64,000 bases of DNA from Amycolatopsis pretoriensis (GTDB lineage: Bacteria > Actinomycetota > Actinomycetes > Mycobacteriales > Pseudonocardiaceae): the NCBI RefSeq assembly GCF_900107925.1, contig NZ_FNUJ01000010.1, forward strand, positions 248,001 to 312,000, read 5' to 3'. The notes under the pieces were generated by a model, which had not been told where the DNA came from, searched no databases, and saw nothing but the letters and a program-made list of their open reading frames with translations. A program made the translations under genes and the position numbers. Of the stretch, positions 19,608-28,818 are shown in pieces. Numbering within the stretch: the first letter of the stretch is position 1; every line of letters begins with the position of its first letter.

Positions 19608-20279
19608 TCAAAGCCGCGACAGCAGGCGGTCCCGCGCCACCTCGAGGTGGTCGGTCATCGCCTGGCGCGCCGCCGCCGCGTTCCCCGCCACCAGCGCGTC
19701 CACGATCACCCGGTGCTCGGTGATCGTCTGCTCGCCGAACGGCTGGTTGTAGTTCAGCCGGAAGAAGTGCAGGTGGCAGTGGGTCCGCGCGAACGCCTGC
19801 TCCACCGCCACGTTGCCGGCCAGGTGCAGGATCAGCTCGTGCAGCCGCTGGTCGTGCGCCGTCAACGCCTTGTAGTCGCTGTACGCGTCTTCCGCCGGGG
19901 CGGCCGGGCACGTCGCCAGCTCGGCCTCCAGCAGAGCGACGTTGGCGTCCGACATCGCGGCCGCCGCCAGGCCCGCCGACGGCGGCTCCAGCAGCAGCCG
20001 CAACGCGTACATGTCGTCGACTTCCTTGCGGTCGAGCAGTTCGGTCACCCGGTAGCCGCGCAGCGGCAGCCGGCTGACCAGTTCCTCGGACTCGAGCCGC
20101 GCCAGCGCTTCGCGCACCGGCGTGCCCGACACGCCCAGCTCGCGCGCGATCTCGTCGATGTTGACGCGCGCACCGGGTTCGATGCCGTCGTTCATGATCA
20201 GCGCCCGGATCTGCTCGTAGACGCCGTCGGCCAGCACCTGCCTGCTCGGCAGGGCTTCGAGCCTTCGTCCGGCGGCCAC
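19608..20279 (-). CDS. GntR family (FadR/FCD subfamily) regulator
   Basis: 223 residues. The winged helix is VLADGVYEQIRALIMNDGIEPGARVNIDEIARELGVSGTPVREAL, quoted here by its ends: VLADGVYEQIR to GTPVREALARLE. The FCD domain follows, with metal ligands likely in HDQRLHELI and EHRVIVDAL. Start GTG 20279 behind GGGGAG. It is the last gene of the seven-gene glycan locus and the probable regulator of the GATCCTATAGGATC palindrome at 28701, a sequence type typical of GntR sites. Ligand is probably a sugar acid or pathway sugar. Confidence 0.85.
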   Translation of the reverse strand: MAAGRRLEALPSRQVLADGVYEQIRALIMNDGIEPGARVNIDEIARELGVSGTPVREALARLESEELVSRLPLRGYRVTELLDRKEVDDMYALRLLLEPPSAGLAAAAMSDANVALLEAELATCPAAPAEDAYSDYKALTAHDQRLHELILHLAGNVAVEQAFARTHCHLHFFRLNYNQPFGEQTITEHRVIVDALVAGNAAAARQAMTDHLEVARDRLLSRL

Positions 20280-20308
20280 CCTGGCTCCCCTCGTGTCGTG
20301 CCTACAGG

Positions 20309-21661
20309 CTACTGCTTGCCCAGTACCGTCCGGCTCTTCGACGCCATTTCCGCGAAGACGTCGGCGTCGCGCTGGTGGGCGAAGTACGCCTCGAACAGCG
20401 GCCGTTCCGCGTCCTGCAGCGCCGCGCCGTTGCCGTAGACGACCGCGGGCACCAGCGTGCCGTCCTTGAGCATCGACGTGAACACCGAAAGATCGACGCC
20501 CTGGCCCTTCATGGCCGCCGCGGCCGCGTCCATCGACGCCGGGATCGACGGGAAGAACGTGCCGCTCGCGCCGGCCGCCGACTGGCACTCCGGCGACCCC
20601 ATGTAGGACACCCACTTCCAGGTCAGATCGGGGTTCTTCGTGCCCGCCCAGATGTTGTTCCCGTTCGAATTGGACAGCACCGCGCGCTTGCCCGTCGGCC
20701 CCAGGACCGTCGGCGCGATGCCGACCTTCAAGGGCAGCTTGGCGAAGGTCCCGGCCGTCCACGAACCCGCCGTCTCCATCGCGACCTTGCCGGAGCCGAG
20801 CAGGTCGGTGTCGCTGATGCTCGCCTGGCCGCCGGTCGTGAACGTGCCGATCTTCGGCGCGAACCCGCGGTCGGCCAGCGACCGCACCCAGCTCAGGGTC
20901 TTGGCGAACACCGGGTCGTCGTAGGTGAACGTCGTCGGCCACGACTGCTTGTCGGCCATCCGCCAGCCGGTGGTCATCGCGAACGAGCTCCACGTGGACT
21001 CGCCGATGAAGTCCCGCGAAGCGAGCTGTCCGGTGCCGTAGGTGGCGACGTGGTCCTTGTCGAACCCGGGCTGGTCGCCGCGGACGCCGTTCTTGTCCAC
21101 GGACAGGTGGGCCGCGACCTTCTCGAACGTGCCGCCGTCGTCCGGGTTCCAGGTCAGTTTCGCCAGGTCGGCGGGGGTGTAGCCGGCCTTGGTGATCGCG
21201 TCGGTGTTGTAGTACAGGCCGGTCGCGGACCAGTCGAGCGGCAAGCCGTACTGCTTGCCGTCGGTGAACTTCCACGCGTCGACGCCGACGGAGAACCGCT
21301 TCAGGTCGAACTTGTCGCGGGAGATCAAGTCGTCCAGCGGCAGCAGCTGGTGCTGCGACGCGTACGCCTGGAAGTACTGGACGCTGTTCTGGAACGCGTC
21401 CGGCGCGGTGCCGCCGACGAACCCGGCGGTCAGCTTGGTGAAGTAGTCGTCCACGTTGTACTGCGTGATCTTCACCGTGATGCCCGGGTTCGCCTTCTCG
21501 AACGCCGACGCGCACGTCTGGTACGCCGCGGCCTGCTTGTCGTCCCAGGTCCACCAGTTGACGGTGGTCCCGCTGCCGCTCGCCGACCCGCCACCGCAGG
21601 CGGCGACGAGCGCGCCAAGGGTCGCAGCCAGACCGGCGGCCACCGCTACGCGAAATCCCAT
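20309..21661 (-). CDS. ABC transporter sugar-binding lipoprotein (family 1)
   Basis: 450 residues. Lipobox LGALVAACGGG sets Cys about 22 as the lipidated residue. The mature part is a type 1 extracellular solute-binding protein (VNWWTWDDKQAAAYQ, PGITVKITQYN, GLPLDWSATGLYYN, AMETAGSW). It would deliver an oligosaccharide to the two permeases encoded upstream in the same operon. The ATG at 21661 is favoured over the long open frame because GAGGAAG precedes it and the signal sequence begins there. Confidence 0.9.
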   Translation of the reverse strand: MGFRVAVAAGLAATLGALVAACGGGSASGSGTTVNWWTWDDKQAAAYQTCASAFEKANPGITVKITQYNVDDYFTKLTAGFVGGTAPDAFQNSVQYFQAYASQHQLLPLDDLISRDKFDLKRFSVGVDAWKFTDGKQYGLPLDWSATGLYYNTDAITKAGYTPADLAKLTWNPDDGGTFEKVAAHLSVDKNGVRGDQPGFDKDHVATYGTGQLASRDFIGESTWSSFAMTTGWRMADKQSWPTTFTYDDPVFAKTLSWVRSLADRGFAPKIGTFTTGGQASISDTDLLGSGKVAMETAGSWTAGTFAKLPLKVGIAPTVLGPTGKRAVLSNSNGNNIWAGTKNPDLTWKWVSYMGSPECQSAAGASGTFFPSIPASMDAAAAAMKGQGVDLSVFTSMLKDGTLVPAVVYGNGAALQDAERPLFEAYFAHQRDADVFAEMASKSRTVLGKQ

Positions 21662-21668
21662 GTCTTCC

Positions 21669-22625
21669 TCACTTCGTCGGTTTGAGCAGCGACTCGAAAC
21701 TGCCGAGCACCGCGCGCAGGTCGTCCGCTCCCCCGGCTTCGTGGGCGCTGTAGTCCCACACCGCGATCTCCTTGGGCCCGCGGTAGGTGTGGTAGGCACC
21801 GAACACCGTGGAGGGCGGGACGATGTCGTCCATCAGCCCCACGGAGAACCACGCCGGAGCCGTCGCGCGGCCCGCGAACCCGACACCGTCGAAATAGGAC
21901 AGTGTCTCGAACGTTTCCCGTTCCCTGGTGCGATGAGTCGCGAGGTAGCCGGTCAGCTCCGTGTACGGCCGGCCGCCGGCGACGAGGCTCGCGCGCCGGA
22001 AGTCGCACAGGAACGGCGCCTGGGCGTGCACGGCGGCCACATCCGGCACCAGCGCCGCGGCGGCCAAGGCGATGCCGCCACCCTGGCTGTTGCCGACGAC
22101 GGCCACCCGGGCCGGGTCGACCTCCGGCAGCACCCGGACGGCGTCCACCGCACGGGCCGCGTCGGTGAAGATCCGCCGGTAGACGTAGGTGTCCCGGCTC
22201 TCGATGCCCCGGGTCAGGTGGCCCGGGTACGCCGGTCCGCTGCCCACTGGGTCGGGCGTCACGCCGCCTTGACCACGCACGTCGACCTGCAGGTGCGCGT
22301 ATCCGGCCGAGGCCCAGTGCAGCTGCTCCAGCTCGCTGCCCCGGCTGCTCCCGTAGCCGTGGAACTGGACGACCGCCGGCAGCGGCTCCTCCGCGCTGCG
22401 CGGCAGTCGCAGCCAGGCTCGGATCGGGTGCCCGCCGAAGCCGGCGAACGTCACGTCGAAGACGTCCAGTGTCCGCAACGGCGTTTCGACCGGTGTGAGG
22501 GTCAGCCCGATGTCGTGCGCCCGCGCTTCGGCGAGCGTCGACGCCCAGAAGCCGTCGAAGTCCTCTGGTGCTTCATACGAGCTGCGGTACGCCCACAGCG
22601 CGTCGAGGCCGAGGTCCGTGAGCAT
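21669..22625 (-). CDS. CE7-type acetyl esterase (acetylxylan esterase/cephalosporin C deacetylase fold)
   Basis: 318 residues, no signal peptide, so cytosolic. Typical CE7 features: VQFHGYGSSRG oxyanion region, RGQGG, nucleophile GNSQGGGIAL, Asp in SVGLMDDIVPPST and His in YSAHEAGG. CE7 enzymes remove acetyl groups from imported, acetylated oligosaccharides. The ATG overlaps the stop of the GH95 gene (TGATG at 22623-22627), so the pair is coupled. Its position between the GH95 enzyme and the binding protein fits processing of acetylated side-chain oligosaccharides after uptake. Confidence 0.9.
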   Translation of the reverse strand: MLTDLGLDALWAYRSSYEAPEDFDGFWASTLAEARAHDIGLTLTPVETPLRTLDVFDVTFAGFGGHPIRAWLRLPRSAEEPLPAVVQFHGYGSSRGSELEQLHWASAGYAHLQVDVRGQGGVTPDPVGSGPAYPGHLTRGIESRDTYVYRRIFTDAARAVDAVRVLPEVDPARVAVVGNSQGGGIALAAAALVPDVAAVHAQAPFLCDFRRASLVAGGRPYTELTGYLATHRTRERETFETLSYFDGVGFAGRATAPAWFSVGLMDDIVPPSTVFGAYHTYRGPKEIAVWDYSAHEAGGADDLRAVLGSFESLLKPTK

Positions 22626-24892
22626 CACAGTCCTTTCAGGACGGTCGATTCGCCGGTCCGCAGCCACAGCTCGGTCTCGCGGCCGCGGTAGCGCACCCGC
22701 ACCGGCTCGGCCGGGTCACCCGACAGCCGCCGCAGGACGGCGTACCGCAGTTCGCCGTCGCGCCACTCGATGTCGGCCGCGAGCCCGCCGCGGCACCGCA
22801 GCCCGCGGGCCTCCCCCGACGTCCAGTCCGCGGGCAGGGCCGGCAGCAGCGTCACGACGTCGTTTTGGCTCTGCAGCACCAGTTCCGCGAGGCCGGCCGG
22901 GAAGCCGTAGTTGCCGTCGATCTGGAACGGCGGGTGCGTGCTGAACAGGTTGGGCAGCAGCCCGCCCCACTCGGAGCCGTCGACCGGGGCGTCGCGGTGG
23001 CGGTCGCCGGTGACCGGCTGGGTGGCCTCGTTCAGCAGCTTCCGCGCGGTCTCACCGTCGCCGAGCCGCGCGCGCAGCGCGATCTTCCACGCCCACGACC
23101 AGCCCATCGCTCCCGGTCCACGCCGGTCCAGCACCCGGCGGGCCGCTTCCGGGGAGTCCAACTGCCCCAACGGGTACAGCGCGACGAGATGGGACAGGTG
23201 CCGGTGCGTCGAGTCCTCTTCGGGCAGGTCCTCGGCCCACTCCCCCAGCCGCCCGTCGGGGAGCACGGGCAGTGGGCGCAGCCTCGGCAGCGCGGCCTCG
23301 ATCTCGGCGTACAGCGGATCGTGCACTTCCAGGGCGTCCATCGCGGCGAGGCTCCGCTCGAGCACCGCGCGGATCAGGACGAGGTCCATGGTCGCCGAAT
23401 GCGTCAGCGACTCCTTCGTCCCGGCTTCGGAGAGGAACAGGTTCTCCGGTGACGTCGACGGGCAGGTGCCGAGGAAGCCGTCGTCCTCGACCAGCCAGTC
23501 GAGGCAGAACTCGGCGCAGCCGCGCAGCAGCGGCCACGCCGTCGACGCCAGGAACCCCCGATCACGCGTGAAGTCGTAGTGCTCCCAGGCGTGCTGTACC
23601 AGCCAGGCGCCCCCCATCGGCCAGATCGCCCACGACGGGTTGCCGTGCCCCATGCCGACCGGCAGCGCCCAGCCCCACGGGTCGGTGTTGTGGTGGGTGA
23701 CCCAGCCACGCGTGCCGTACAGCTCGCGGGCGACGTCGGCGCCGGTCACCGCGAGTTTCCCGAGCAGGTCGAACAGCGGACGGTGGCACTCGCCGAGCCC
23801 GGTCGTCTCCGCGGCCCAGTAGTTCATCTGGGTGTTGATGTTGATCGTGTAGTTCGACGACCAGGCCGGGCGCAGGTCGTCGTTCCAGATGCCCGACAGG
23901 TTCGCGGGCGGCGCGCCGGGCCGGGACGCGCTCGCCAGGAGGTAGCGGCCGTACTGGAAGAGCACGGTCGCCATCAGCTGTTCGTCCGTTCCGGACAGCA
24001 GTTCGGCGACGTCGTGGGTGCCGCCCCGCCGCTCGCCGATCCTCAAGCTCGCGGCCGCGAGCAGCGGTCGCAGGTCGGCTTCGTGTGCCCGCCGCAGAGC
24101 CTCGATACCTTCCGCGGCGGCCCGCTCAGCGAGGACGGCCGCGCGCCGCCGGTGTTCGTCGCGGGTGTGCTGGCGGTCGCCGATCCAGGCGTCGTAGGCG
24201 CTGGTCGAACTGGCCAGGACGATCAGGACGCCGGTCTCGGTCCGGGCGACCCGGACGGAAACCGCGGCGAACGGGTCGTACCCCTCGGCCGTTCCGTACC
24301 GCAGCGGTTCCGCCACCTGCGGTTCGTGCCGTGGTGCGCCGTCGACCGGGATCTCGATGCCCAGGTCCAGACCGTCGCGCGACACCTCACGCAACGGTGT
24401 CGACAGATCGACACCGACCTCGGTCCAGCCGGACAGCGCGACACACAGCACTTGCGCGGGCCGGCTCACCCAGACCGTCCGTTCGACGTCGTGGCCGTCG
24501 ATGGTCAGCCGTTCGGTCGCGACGCCGTTGTCCAGGTTGAGGGTCCGGCCGTGCGAGGTGCCCTCGGGCAGCGTCAGCCAGAGGTCCACATAGGGAAGGA
24601 ACTCCTGGCTGTACGGCCCTTCGAAGCCCATCAACAGGTCTTCGGCCCGCCGGAAGTCCTTCGCGAACACGGCTTCGCGTACTTCGGCGAGCCGTTCGGG
24701 ACCGCCGTCGACCCCGGCCAGCGCGGCCGTCGGGCCGTCCGGGGTGCCGGACCAGACCGTGGCGTCGTTGACCTGGACGCGGGTGCGGCCGGCACCGCCG
24801 AAGACCATCGCGCCGAGCCGGCCGTTGCCGACCGGCATCGCCTCGGTCCAGTCGTTCGCCGGGTGTGGCCAGGAAAGCAGGAGATCCGTCAT
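22625..24892 (-). CDS. Glycoside hydrolase family 95 (alpha-L-fucosidase/alpha-L-galactosidase type)
   Basis: 755 residues, full GH95 length, cytosolic (no signal peptide). N-terminal SWPHPANDWTEAMPVGNGRLGAM is diagnostic. The catalytic (alpha/alpha)6 barrel shows SNYTININTQMNYWAAE (paired Asn), TSPENLF (candidate general acid Glu), HRHLSHLVALYPL and IDGNYGFPAGLAELVLQS (Asp). The family inverts alpha-1,2-L-fucosyl or alpha-L-galactosyl linkages, as on xyloglucan or other plant glycans. The start overlaps the permease stop by ATGA (24889-24892). An upstream in-frame extension is open but non-coding in character. Confidence 0.88.
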   Translation of the reverse strand: MTDLLLSWPHPANDWTEAMPVGNGRLGAMVFGGAGRTRVQVNDATVWSGTPDGPTAALAGVDGGPERLAEVREAVFAKDFRRAEDLLMGFEGPYSQEFLPYVDLWLTLPEGTSHGRTLNLDNGVATERLTIDGHDVERTVWVSRPAQVLCVALSGWTEVGVDLSTPLREVSRDGLDLGIEIPVDGAPRHEPQVAEPLRYGTAEGYDPFAAVSVRVARTETGVLIVLASSTSAYDAWIGDRQHTRDEHRRRAAVLAERAAAEGIEALRRAHEADLRPLLAAASLRIGERRGGTHDVAELLSGTDEQLMATVLFQYGRYLLASASRPGAPPANLSGIWNDDLRPAWSSNYTININTQMNYWAAETTGLGECHRPLFDLLGKLAVTGADVARELYGTRGWVTHHNTDPWGWALPVGMGHGNPSWAIWPMGGAWLVQHAWEHYDFTRDRGFLASTAWPLLRGCAEFCLDWLVEDDGFLGTCPSTSPENLFLSEAGTKESLTHSATMDLVLIRAVLERSLAAMDALEVHDPLYAEIEAALPRLRPLPVLPDGRLGEWAEDLPEEDSTHRHLSHLVALYPLGQLDSPEAARRVLDRRGPGAMGWSWAWKIALRARLGDGETARKLLNEATQPVTGDRHRDAPVDGSEWGGLLPNLFSTHPPFQIDGNYGFPAGLAELVLQSQNDVVTLLPALPADWTSGEARGLRCRGGLAADIEWRDGELRYAVLRRLSGDPAEPVRVRYRGRETELWLRTGESTVLKGL

Positions 24893-25767
24893 TTCAACCC
24901 CGTGAAGCCGATGGAATTGACCAGCCGGCGGCCGAACACCACGAAGAGCAGCAGCATCGGCAGCGCGGCGACGAGCGTGGCGGCCATCAGGCCGGCCCAG
25001 TCCAGCGCCGCCTGCGGCGAGGACTGCTTGAACACCGCGAGCGCCAGCGTGAGCGGGCGGACGGTGTCGTCGTTGGTGACCAGCAGCGGCCACAGGTAGT
25101 CGTTCCAGGTGTTTATGAACGTCAGCAGCGCCAGGGTCGCGATCGGCGCGACGCTCATCGGGAGGACGATCCGGAAGCAGACGCGCAGCGGCCCGGCGCC
25201 GTCGATGATCGCGGCCTCTTCGACCTCGTTGCTCAGCCCCAGCATGAACTGGCGCAGGAAGAAGATGTTGAACGCCGAGAAGAACGCCGTCGGCAGGATC
25301 ATCCCGCCGAAGCTGTTGAGCAGCCCCAGGTCCTTGATCAGCACGAAGTTCGGCAGCAGCGTCAGCACCTGCGGCACCATCAGCGCACTCAACAGCACCG
25401 CGAACACGGCGTTGCGGCCCGGCCACCGCAGCCGCGAGAACGCGAACGCGGCCAGCGCGGAGAAGAACACCGTGCAGACGGTGAGCAGCACCGCGTAGAC
25501 GATCGAGTTCCGCAGTGCGGACAGCAGGTCGATCGACGCGGCCGACCCACCTTGCGCCGCGGCCTCGGCCGGGGACGCCAGGCCCAGCGCACGCTTGAAC
25601 GCGCCGAGCGTGAAGCCCACCGGGCCGGGCGACGACGGGTCCGTCGCCAAGGCGTAGTTGTTCGACAGCGCGGTCCGCACGATCCAGTAGAACGGGAAGA
25701 TCGTGACGACCAGGACGAGCACGAGGTACGCCCAGGCGAGCACCCGGCCCGGGGAGATCCGGCGCAC
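24889..25767 (-). CDS. Carbohydrate ABC transporter permease (MalG type)
   Basis: 292 residues, six hydrophobic segments, and the cytoplasmic EAA loop EEAAIIDGAGPLRVCFRIVLP placed as in MalG. Start GTG 25767 has AGGAGGG 4 nt upstream; 8 nt separate it from the MalF-type gene. A glycine/alanine-rich insert between the first and second membrane segments (LASPAEAAAQGGSAAS) is longer than usual. It forms the channel with the neighbouring permease. Confidence 0.9.
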   Translation of the reverse strand: MRRISPGRVLAWAYLVLVLVVTIFPFYWIVRTALSNNYALATDPSSPGPVGFTLGAFKRALGLASPAEAAAQGGSAASIDLLSALRNSIVYAVLLTVCTVFFSALAAFAFSRLRWPGRNAVFAVLLSALMVPQVLTLLPNFVLIKDLGLLNSFGGMILPTAFFSAFNIFFLRQFMLGLSNEVEEAAIIDGAGPLRVCFRIVLPMSVAPIATLALLTFINTWNDYLWPLLVTNDDTVRPLTLALAVFKQSSPQAALDWAGLMAATLVAALPMLLLFVVFGRRLVNSIGFTGLK

Positions 25768-25775
25768 GGTCCCTC

Positions 25776-26672
25776 CTAGTTGGTGTCGGACTCGCCGGCG
25801 CGAGCCATCTTCAGCTGGGCGAAGGTGACGGCGGCCAGCAGCACGAACAGGGCCAGCGACATGGTCGCGGCGTAGCCGAAGTCGAACTGGCCGAAAGCCT
25901 TGTCGTAGATGTACATCTGGAGCACCTTCGACGCGTTCGCCGGACCGCCCTTGGTGGTCACCTGCACGATGTCGAAGATCTGGAAGGAGCTGATCACCGT
26001 CAGCACCACGACCATCACCAGGATCGGCCGCAGCAGCGGGACGGTGAGCCGCCGGAACATCTGCAGCTCGCTCGCGCCGTCGATCCGGCCCGCTTCGTAC
26101 ACGGTGGCCGGGATGGTCTGCAGCCCGGCGAAGATCAGCACCGCGTTGTAGCCCATGGACTTCCAGATGTTGAGCCCCGCCAGCGTCGGCACCGCCCAGG
26201 CTCCCGACCCGAAGAACAGCACCGGTTCCCCGGTGACCTTCGTGAGCAGGATGTTGACGATGCCGAGCTGCGGGTCGAGCATCCACGACCAGACGAGCGC
26301 GGTGACCACGCCGGAGATGAGGAACGGCAGGATCATCAGCCCGCGGACGGTGGCCGACACGGCGAGCCGGTGCAGGATCACCGCCGTCACCAGCGAAACC
26401 AGCACGCCGAGGACCACCGACAGCGCGACGAAGTAGACCGTGACGAACAGCGAGTGCCAGAACTCGCCGTCGCCCACGAGCTGTTCGAAGTTGCCGAAGC
26501 CGATCCAGCGCGGGTCGCTGAGGACGTGGAACTCGGTGAAGCTGAGGTAGAGCCCGCGCAGGGTCGGGTAGGCGAAGAACACGGCGAACCCGCCGAGCGC
26601 GGGGCTGATGAGCAGCCACGCGATCGGCGCGTCCCGCCGCCTAGACGGTGATCTTGTCGACGTCGTAGACAT
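25776..26672 (-). CDS. Carbohydrate ABC transporter permease (MalF type)
   Basis: 298 residues with six membrane segments and the EAA loop YEAGRIDGASELQMFRRLTVP. The N-terminus (MSTTSTRSPSRRR) is polar and its ATG at 26672 lies 32 bp inside the end of the alpha-galactosidase gene, in another frame. No later ATG or GTG would keep the first membrane segment, so the overlap looks genuine. No ATPase gene is in the operon; such importers in actinobacteria usually share the MsiK ATPase, which is inferred here. Confidence 0.88.
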   Translation of the reverse strand: MSTTSTRSPSRRRDAPIAWLLISPALGGFAVFFAYPTLRGLYLSFTEFHVLSDPRWIGFGNFEQLVGDGEFWHSLFVTVYFVALSVVLGVLVSLVTAVILHRLAVSATVRGLMILPFLISGVVTALVWSWMLDPQLGIVNILLTKVTGEPVLFFGSGAWAVPTLAGLNIWKSMGYNAVLIFAGLQTIPATVYEAGRIDGASELQMFRRLTVPLLRPILVMVVVLTVISSFQIFDIVQVTTKGGPANASKVLQMYIYDKAFGQFDFGYAATMSLALFVLLAAVTFAQLKMARAGESDTN

Positions 26673-28638
26673 AGCCTGCCTGGTTGCCGATCTGGACGGT
26701 GTTGGCCCCGGCCTGCAGGTACACCGGTACGGTGACGGTCTGCGGCGTGTTCCAGTCGTCGTCGTTGCTGCCGGCGACCGGGAGCGGGAACGACGTCCCG
26801 TTCACCGTGACGATGCCGGTCCGGCTGGAGTCACCGTCCACGTAGGACAGCTGCAGCAGGTAGGTGCCCGCCTTGGCCGTGGTGACCGTCGGCAGGACGA
26901 CGTACCCGCTGCCGCCGAGGTAACCGACCTTCTTGCCGCCCGAGCAGGCGCAGTCGTAGACGGTCGCGCCGCCCTGCGGGCTGCCGTTCTCGGCTTCGTA
27001 GGCCTTCGGACCGTCCGCCGCGGGTGTCGTGACGCTGATCTTCCGGCTGGGCGCCGACGGTTTGCCGTGCGGCTGGTTCGCGACGACCGTGAAGTCGTAG
27101 CTCGTCGAGGGCTTGAGGCCGGTGACCGTGACGTTCGAGCCGGTGGTCGTGGCGACCTTCTTGGTCCCCGCGAAGACGTCGTAGTTCTGCGCGCCCTTCG
27201 AGGCGTCCCAGGCCAGGGAGACGCTGGTACCGGTGGCCGCGGTGCCGTGCACGACGGCCGGGGCCGCCAGCGTGTTGCGGTCGCGCGGGGTCACCTTGAA
27301 CAGGCGGGAGCCGTGCACGGGCAGGTCGGCGGTCGTCGAGCCGGCGTTCTTGTGCGCCCAGAGGTCGCGGATCTCGACCGGGCCGGTGATCCCGAGCTGC
27401 GCGAGGTCCGCCGTGACGCGGGCCGGCGTCGCGGCGAGGTTGAACAGCGCGACCGTGTAGCTGCCGTCGGCGTCGCGGTTGTACCAGACCTGCTGGTCGG
27501 TCGTCTGGCTCACCGGCTTGGCCGGGATCCCGGCCTGGTTGACCGCGATGACCTCGTCGTTGGTGAGCAGCTTGACGCCGTAGTCGTCGAGCTGGGTCAG
27601 GTCGTCGCCGATGTAGAGCGGTGCGGCCTCGATCGCCCACAGCGTCAGGTAGCTCTGGCGCTCGGCTTCGGTGAGGCCGTCCATCTTGCCGCTGCCGACG
27701 TCGACGGAGTCGAGGTTGTTCCAGTGGCCGGGCCCGGCGTCGGGGATCCACTGCACGACGTCGTTCCAGCGCTGCTTGACCGAGTTGTTCCAGGTCACGA
27801 GCGTGTCGCAGTAGCACTCGACGTCGGTGTCGACGCGCCAGCCGTTCGTGTTGGCCTTCCAGACGCCGGCCTGCCGGTGGCTGAGTGCCCAGGAGACGAC
27901 GAACTCCATCGGGCGGCCGGTCTTGGCGATCGCCTGGTGCCACGCCTCGACGTCCGCGGTGTTGGTGTAGTTGTCGCCGCCCTTGAAGGAGCCGGGGCCG
28001 ACGCCGTCGAGCTTGAGGAAGTCGACGCCCCAGCCGGCCAGCAGCTTCGCCACGGAGTCCACGTAGGACTGGGCGCACGGGTTCGTGAAGTCGATCTTGT
28101 AGGCGGAGTCCCAGCCGTTGGTCTTGCGCAGGTCGGGGTAGACGAGGTCCTTGGTGTGGCAGTTCGTGGTCCCCGCGATGGGGGAATTGCCGTCGTTGTA
28201 GGCCTTGAGGTCGAGGCCGACGGCCAGGTAGGACCCGAGCTTCAGGCCCTTCTTGTGGACGTAGTCGGCGACGTACTTCATGCCGTCCGGGAAGGTCGTG
28301 GGGTTGACGACCGGGCGGGCGTGCTCGTCGAACCCGTTCGACCAGCCGGCGTCGATGTTGACGTAGGTGTAACCGTGCTGCTTGAACTTCGCGGCGAGGA
28401 CGTCGGCCTGCTGGAGCACGTGCTGCTCGGTGAGCCAGCTGGCCGGGCCGGTCGGGTTGACGCCGGGGTAGTTCGTCGACTCCAGGCTCCAGCTGCTCCA
28501 GCCCATGTACGGCTTTTGGGCCACCGGTTGCTGTTGTCCGGCCGCTTCCGCCGCTTCCGCCGCGGGGGCCGTCAGCAGGCCGGCGATCACCGTCAGTCCG
28601 GCGAGGGCACCTAGGGCCCGTCTGCCGCGTGCTGCCAT
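26641..28638 (-). CDS. Secreted GH27 alpha-galactosidase with fibronectin-like and C-terminal carbohydrate-binding domains
   Basis: 665 residues: signal peptide (1-35), GH27 TIM barrel from KPYMGWSSWSLE with DAGWS, nucleophile Asp211 in FLKLDGVG and probable acid/base Asp272 in GWRVDTDVE, then a beta-sandwich, a fibronectin-III-like domain (VSLAWDASKGAQNYDVFAG, GLKPSTSYDFTVVA) and a CBM35-like C-terminus beginning KAYEAENGSPQGG. It releases terminal alpha-galactose from polysaccharides outside the cell. Start ATG 28638 is preferred over GTG 28644 because AAGGAG is correctly spaced from it. First gene of the glycan operon. Confidence 0.92.
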   Translation of the reverse strand: MAARGRRALGALAGLTVIAGLLTAPAAEAAEAAGQQQPVAQKPYMGWSSWSLESTNYPGVNPTGPASWLTEQHVLQQADVLAAKFKQHGYTYVNIDAGWSNGFDEHARPVVNPTTFPDGMKYVADYVHKKGLKLGSYLAVGLDLKAYNDGNSPIAGTTNCHTKDLVYPDLRKTNGWDSAYKIDFTNPCAQSYVDSVAKLLAGWGVDFLKLDGVGPGSFKGGDNYTNTADVEAWHQAIAKTGRPMEFVVSWALSHRQAGVWKANTNGWRVDTDVECYCDTLVTWNNSVKQRWNDVVQWIPDAGPGHWNNLDSVDVGSGKMDGLTEAERQSYLTLWAIEAAPLYIGDDLTQLDDYGVKLLTNDEVIAVNQAGIPAKPVSQTTDQQVWYNRDADGSYTVALFNLAATPARVTADLAQLGITGPVEIRDLWAHKNAGSTTADLPVHGSRLFKVTPRDRNTLAAPAVVHGTAATGTSVSLAWDASKGAQNYDVFAGTKKVATTTGSNVTVTGLKPSTSYDFTVVANQPHGKPSAPSRKISVTTPAADGPKAYEAENGSPQGGATVYDCACSGGKKVGYLGGSGYVVLPTVTTAKAGTYLLQLSYVDGDSSRTGIVTVNGTSFPLPVAGSNDDDWNTPQTVTVPVYLQAGANTVQIGNQAGYVYDVDKITV

Positions 28639-28700
28639 GACCACTCCTTCGAGGTCGGTGGAATCATCGGATGACCGCGGTTCGATCGAGCAGAACCGTG

Positions 28701-28714
28701 GATCCTATAGGATC
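28701..28714. promoter_or_regulatory. GntR-type operator in the glycan operon promoter
   Basis: GATCCTATAGGATC is a perfect 14-bp palindrome 62 bp upstream of the alpha-galactosidase ATG. Its TATAGG core could double as the -10 element, so binding by the operon's own GntR would block RNA polymerase. Confidence 0.65.
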
Positions 28715-28818
28715 GACGACGGCTGATTCTGGCTGTTCGGGTTCGCCGATGTCAACGGCTTCAGTGGACAAAGATCGGACGAATCCGGATTGTCGGGGGT
28801 GACGGCTAGGTTCGGGGC

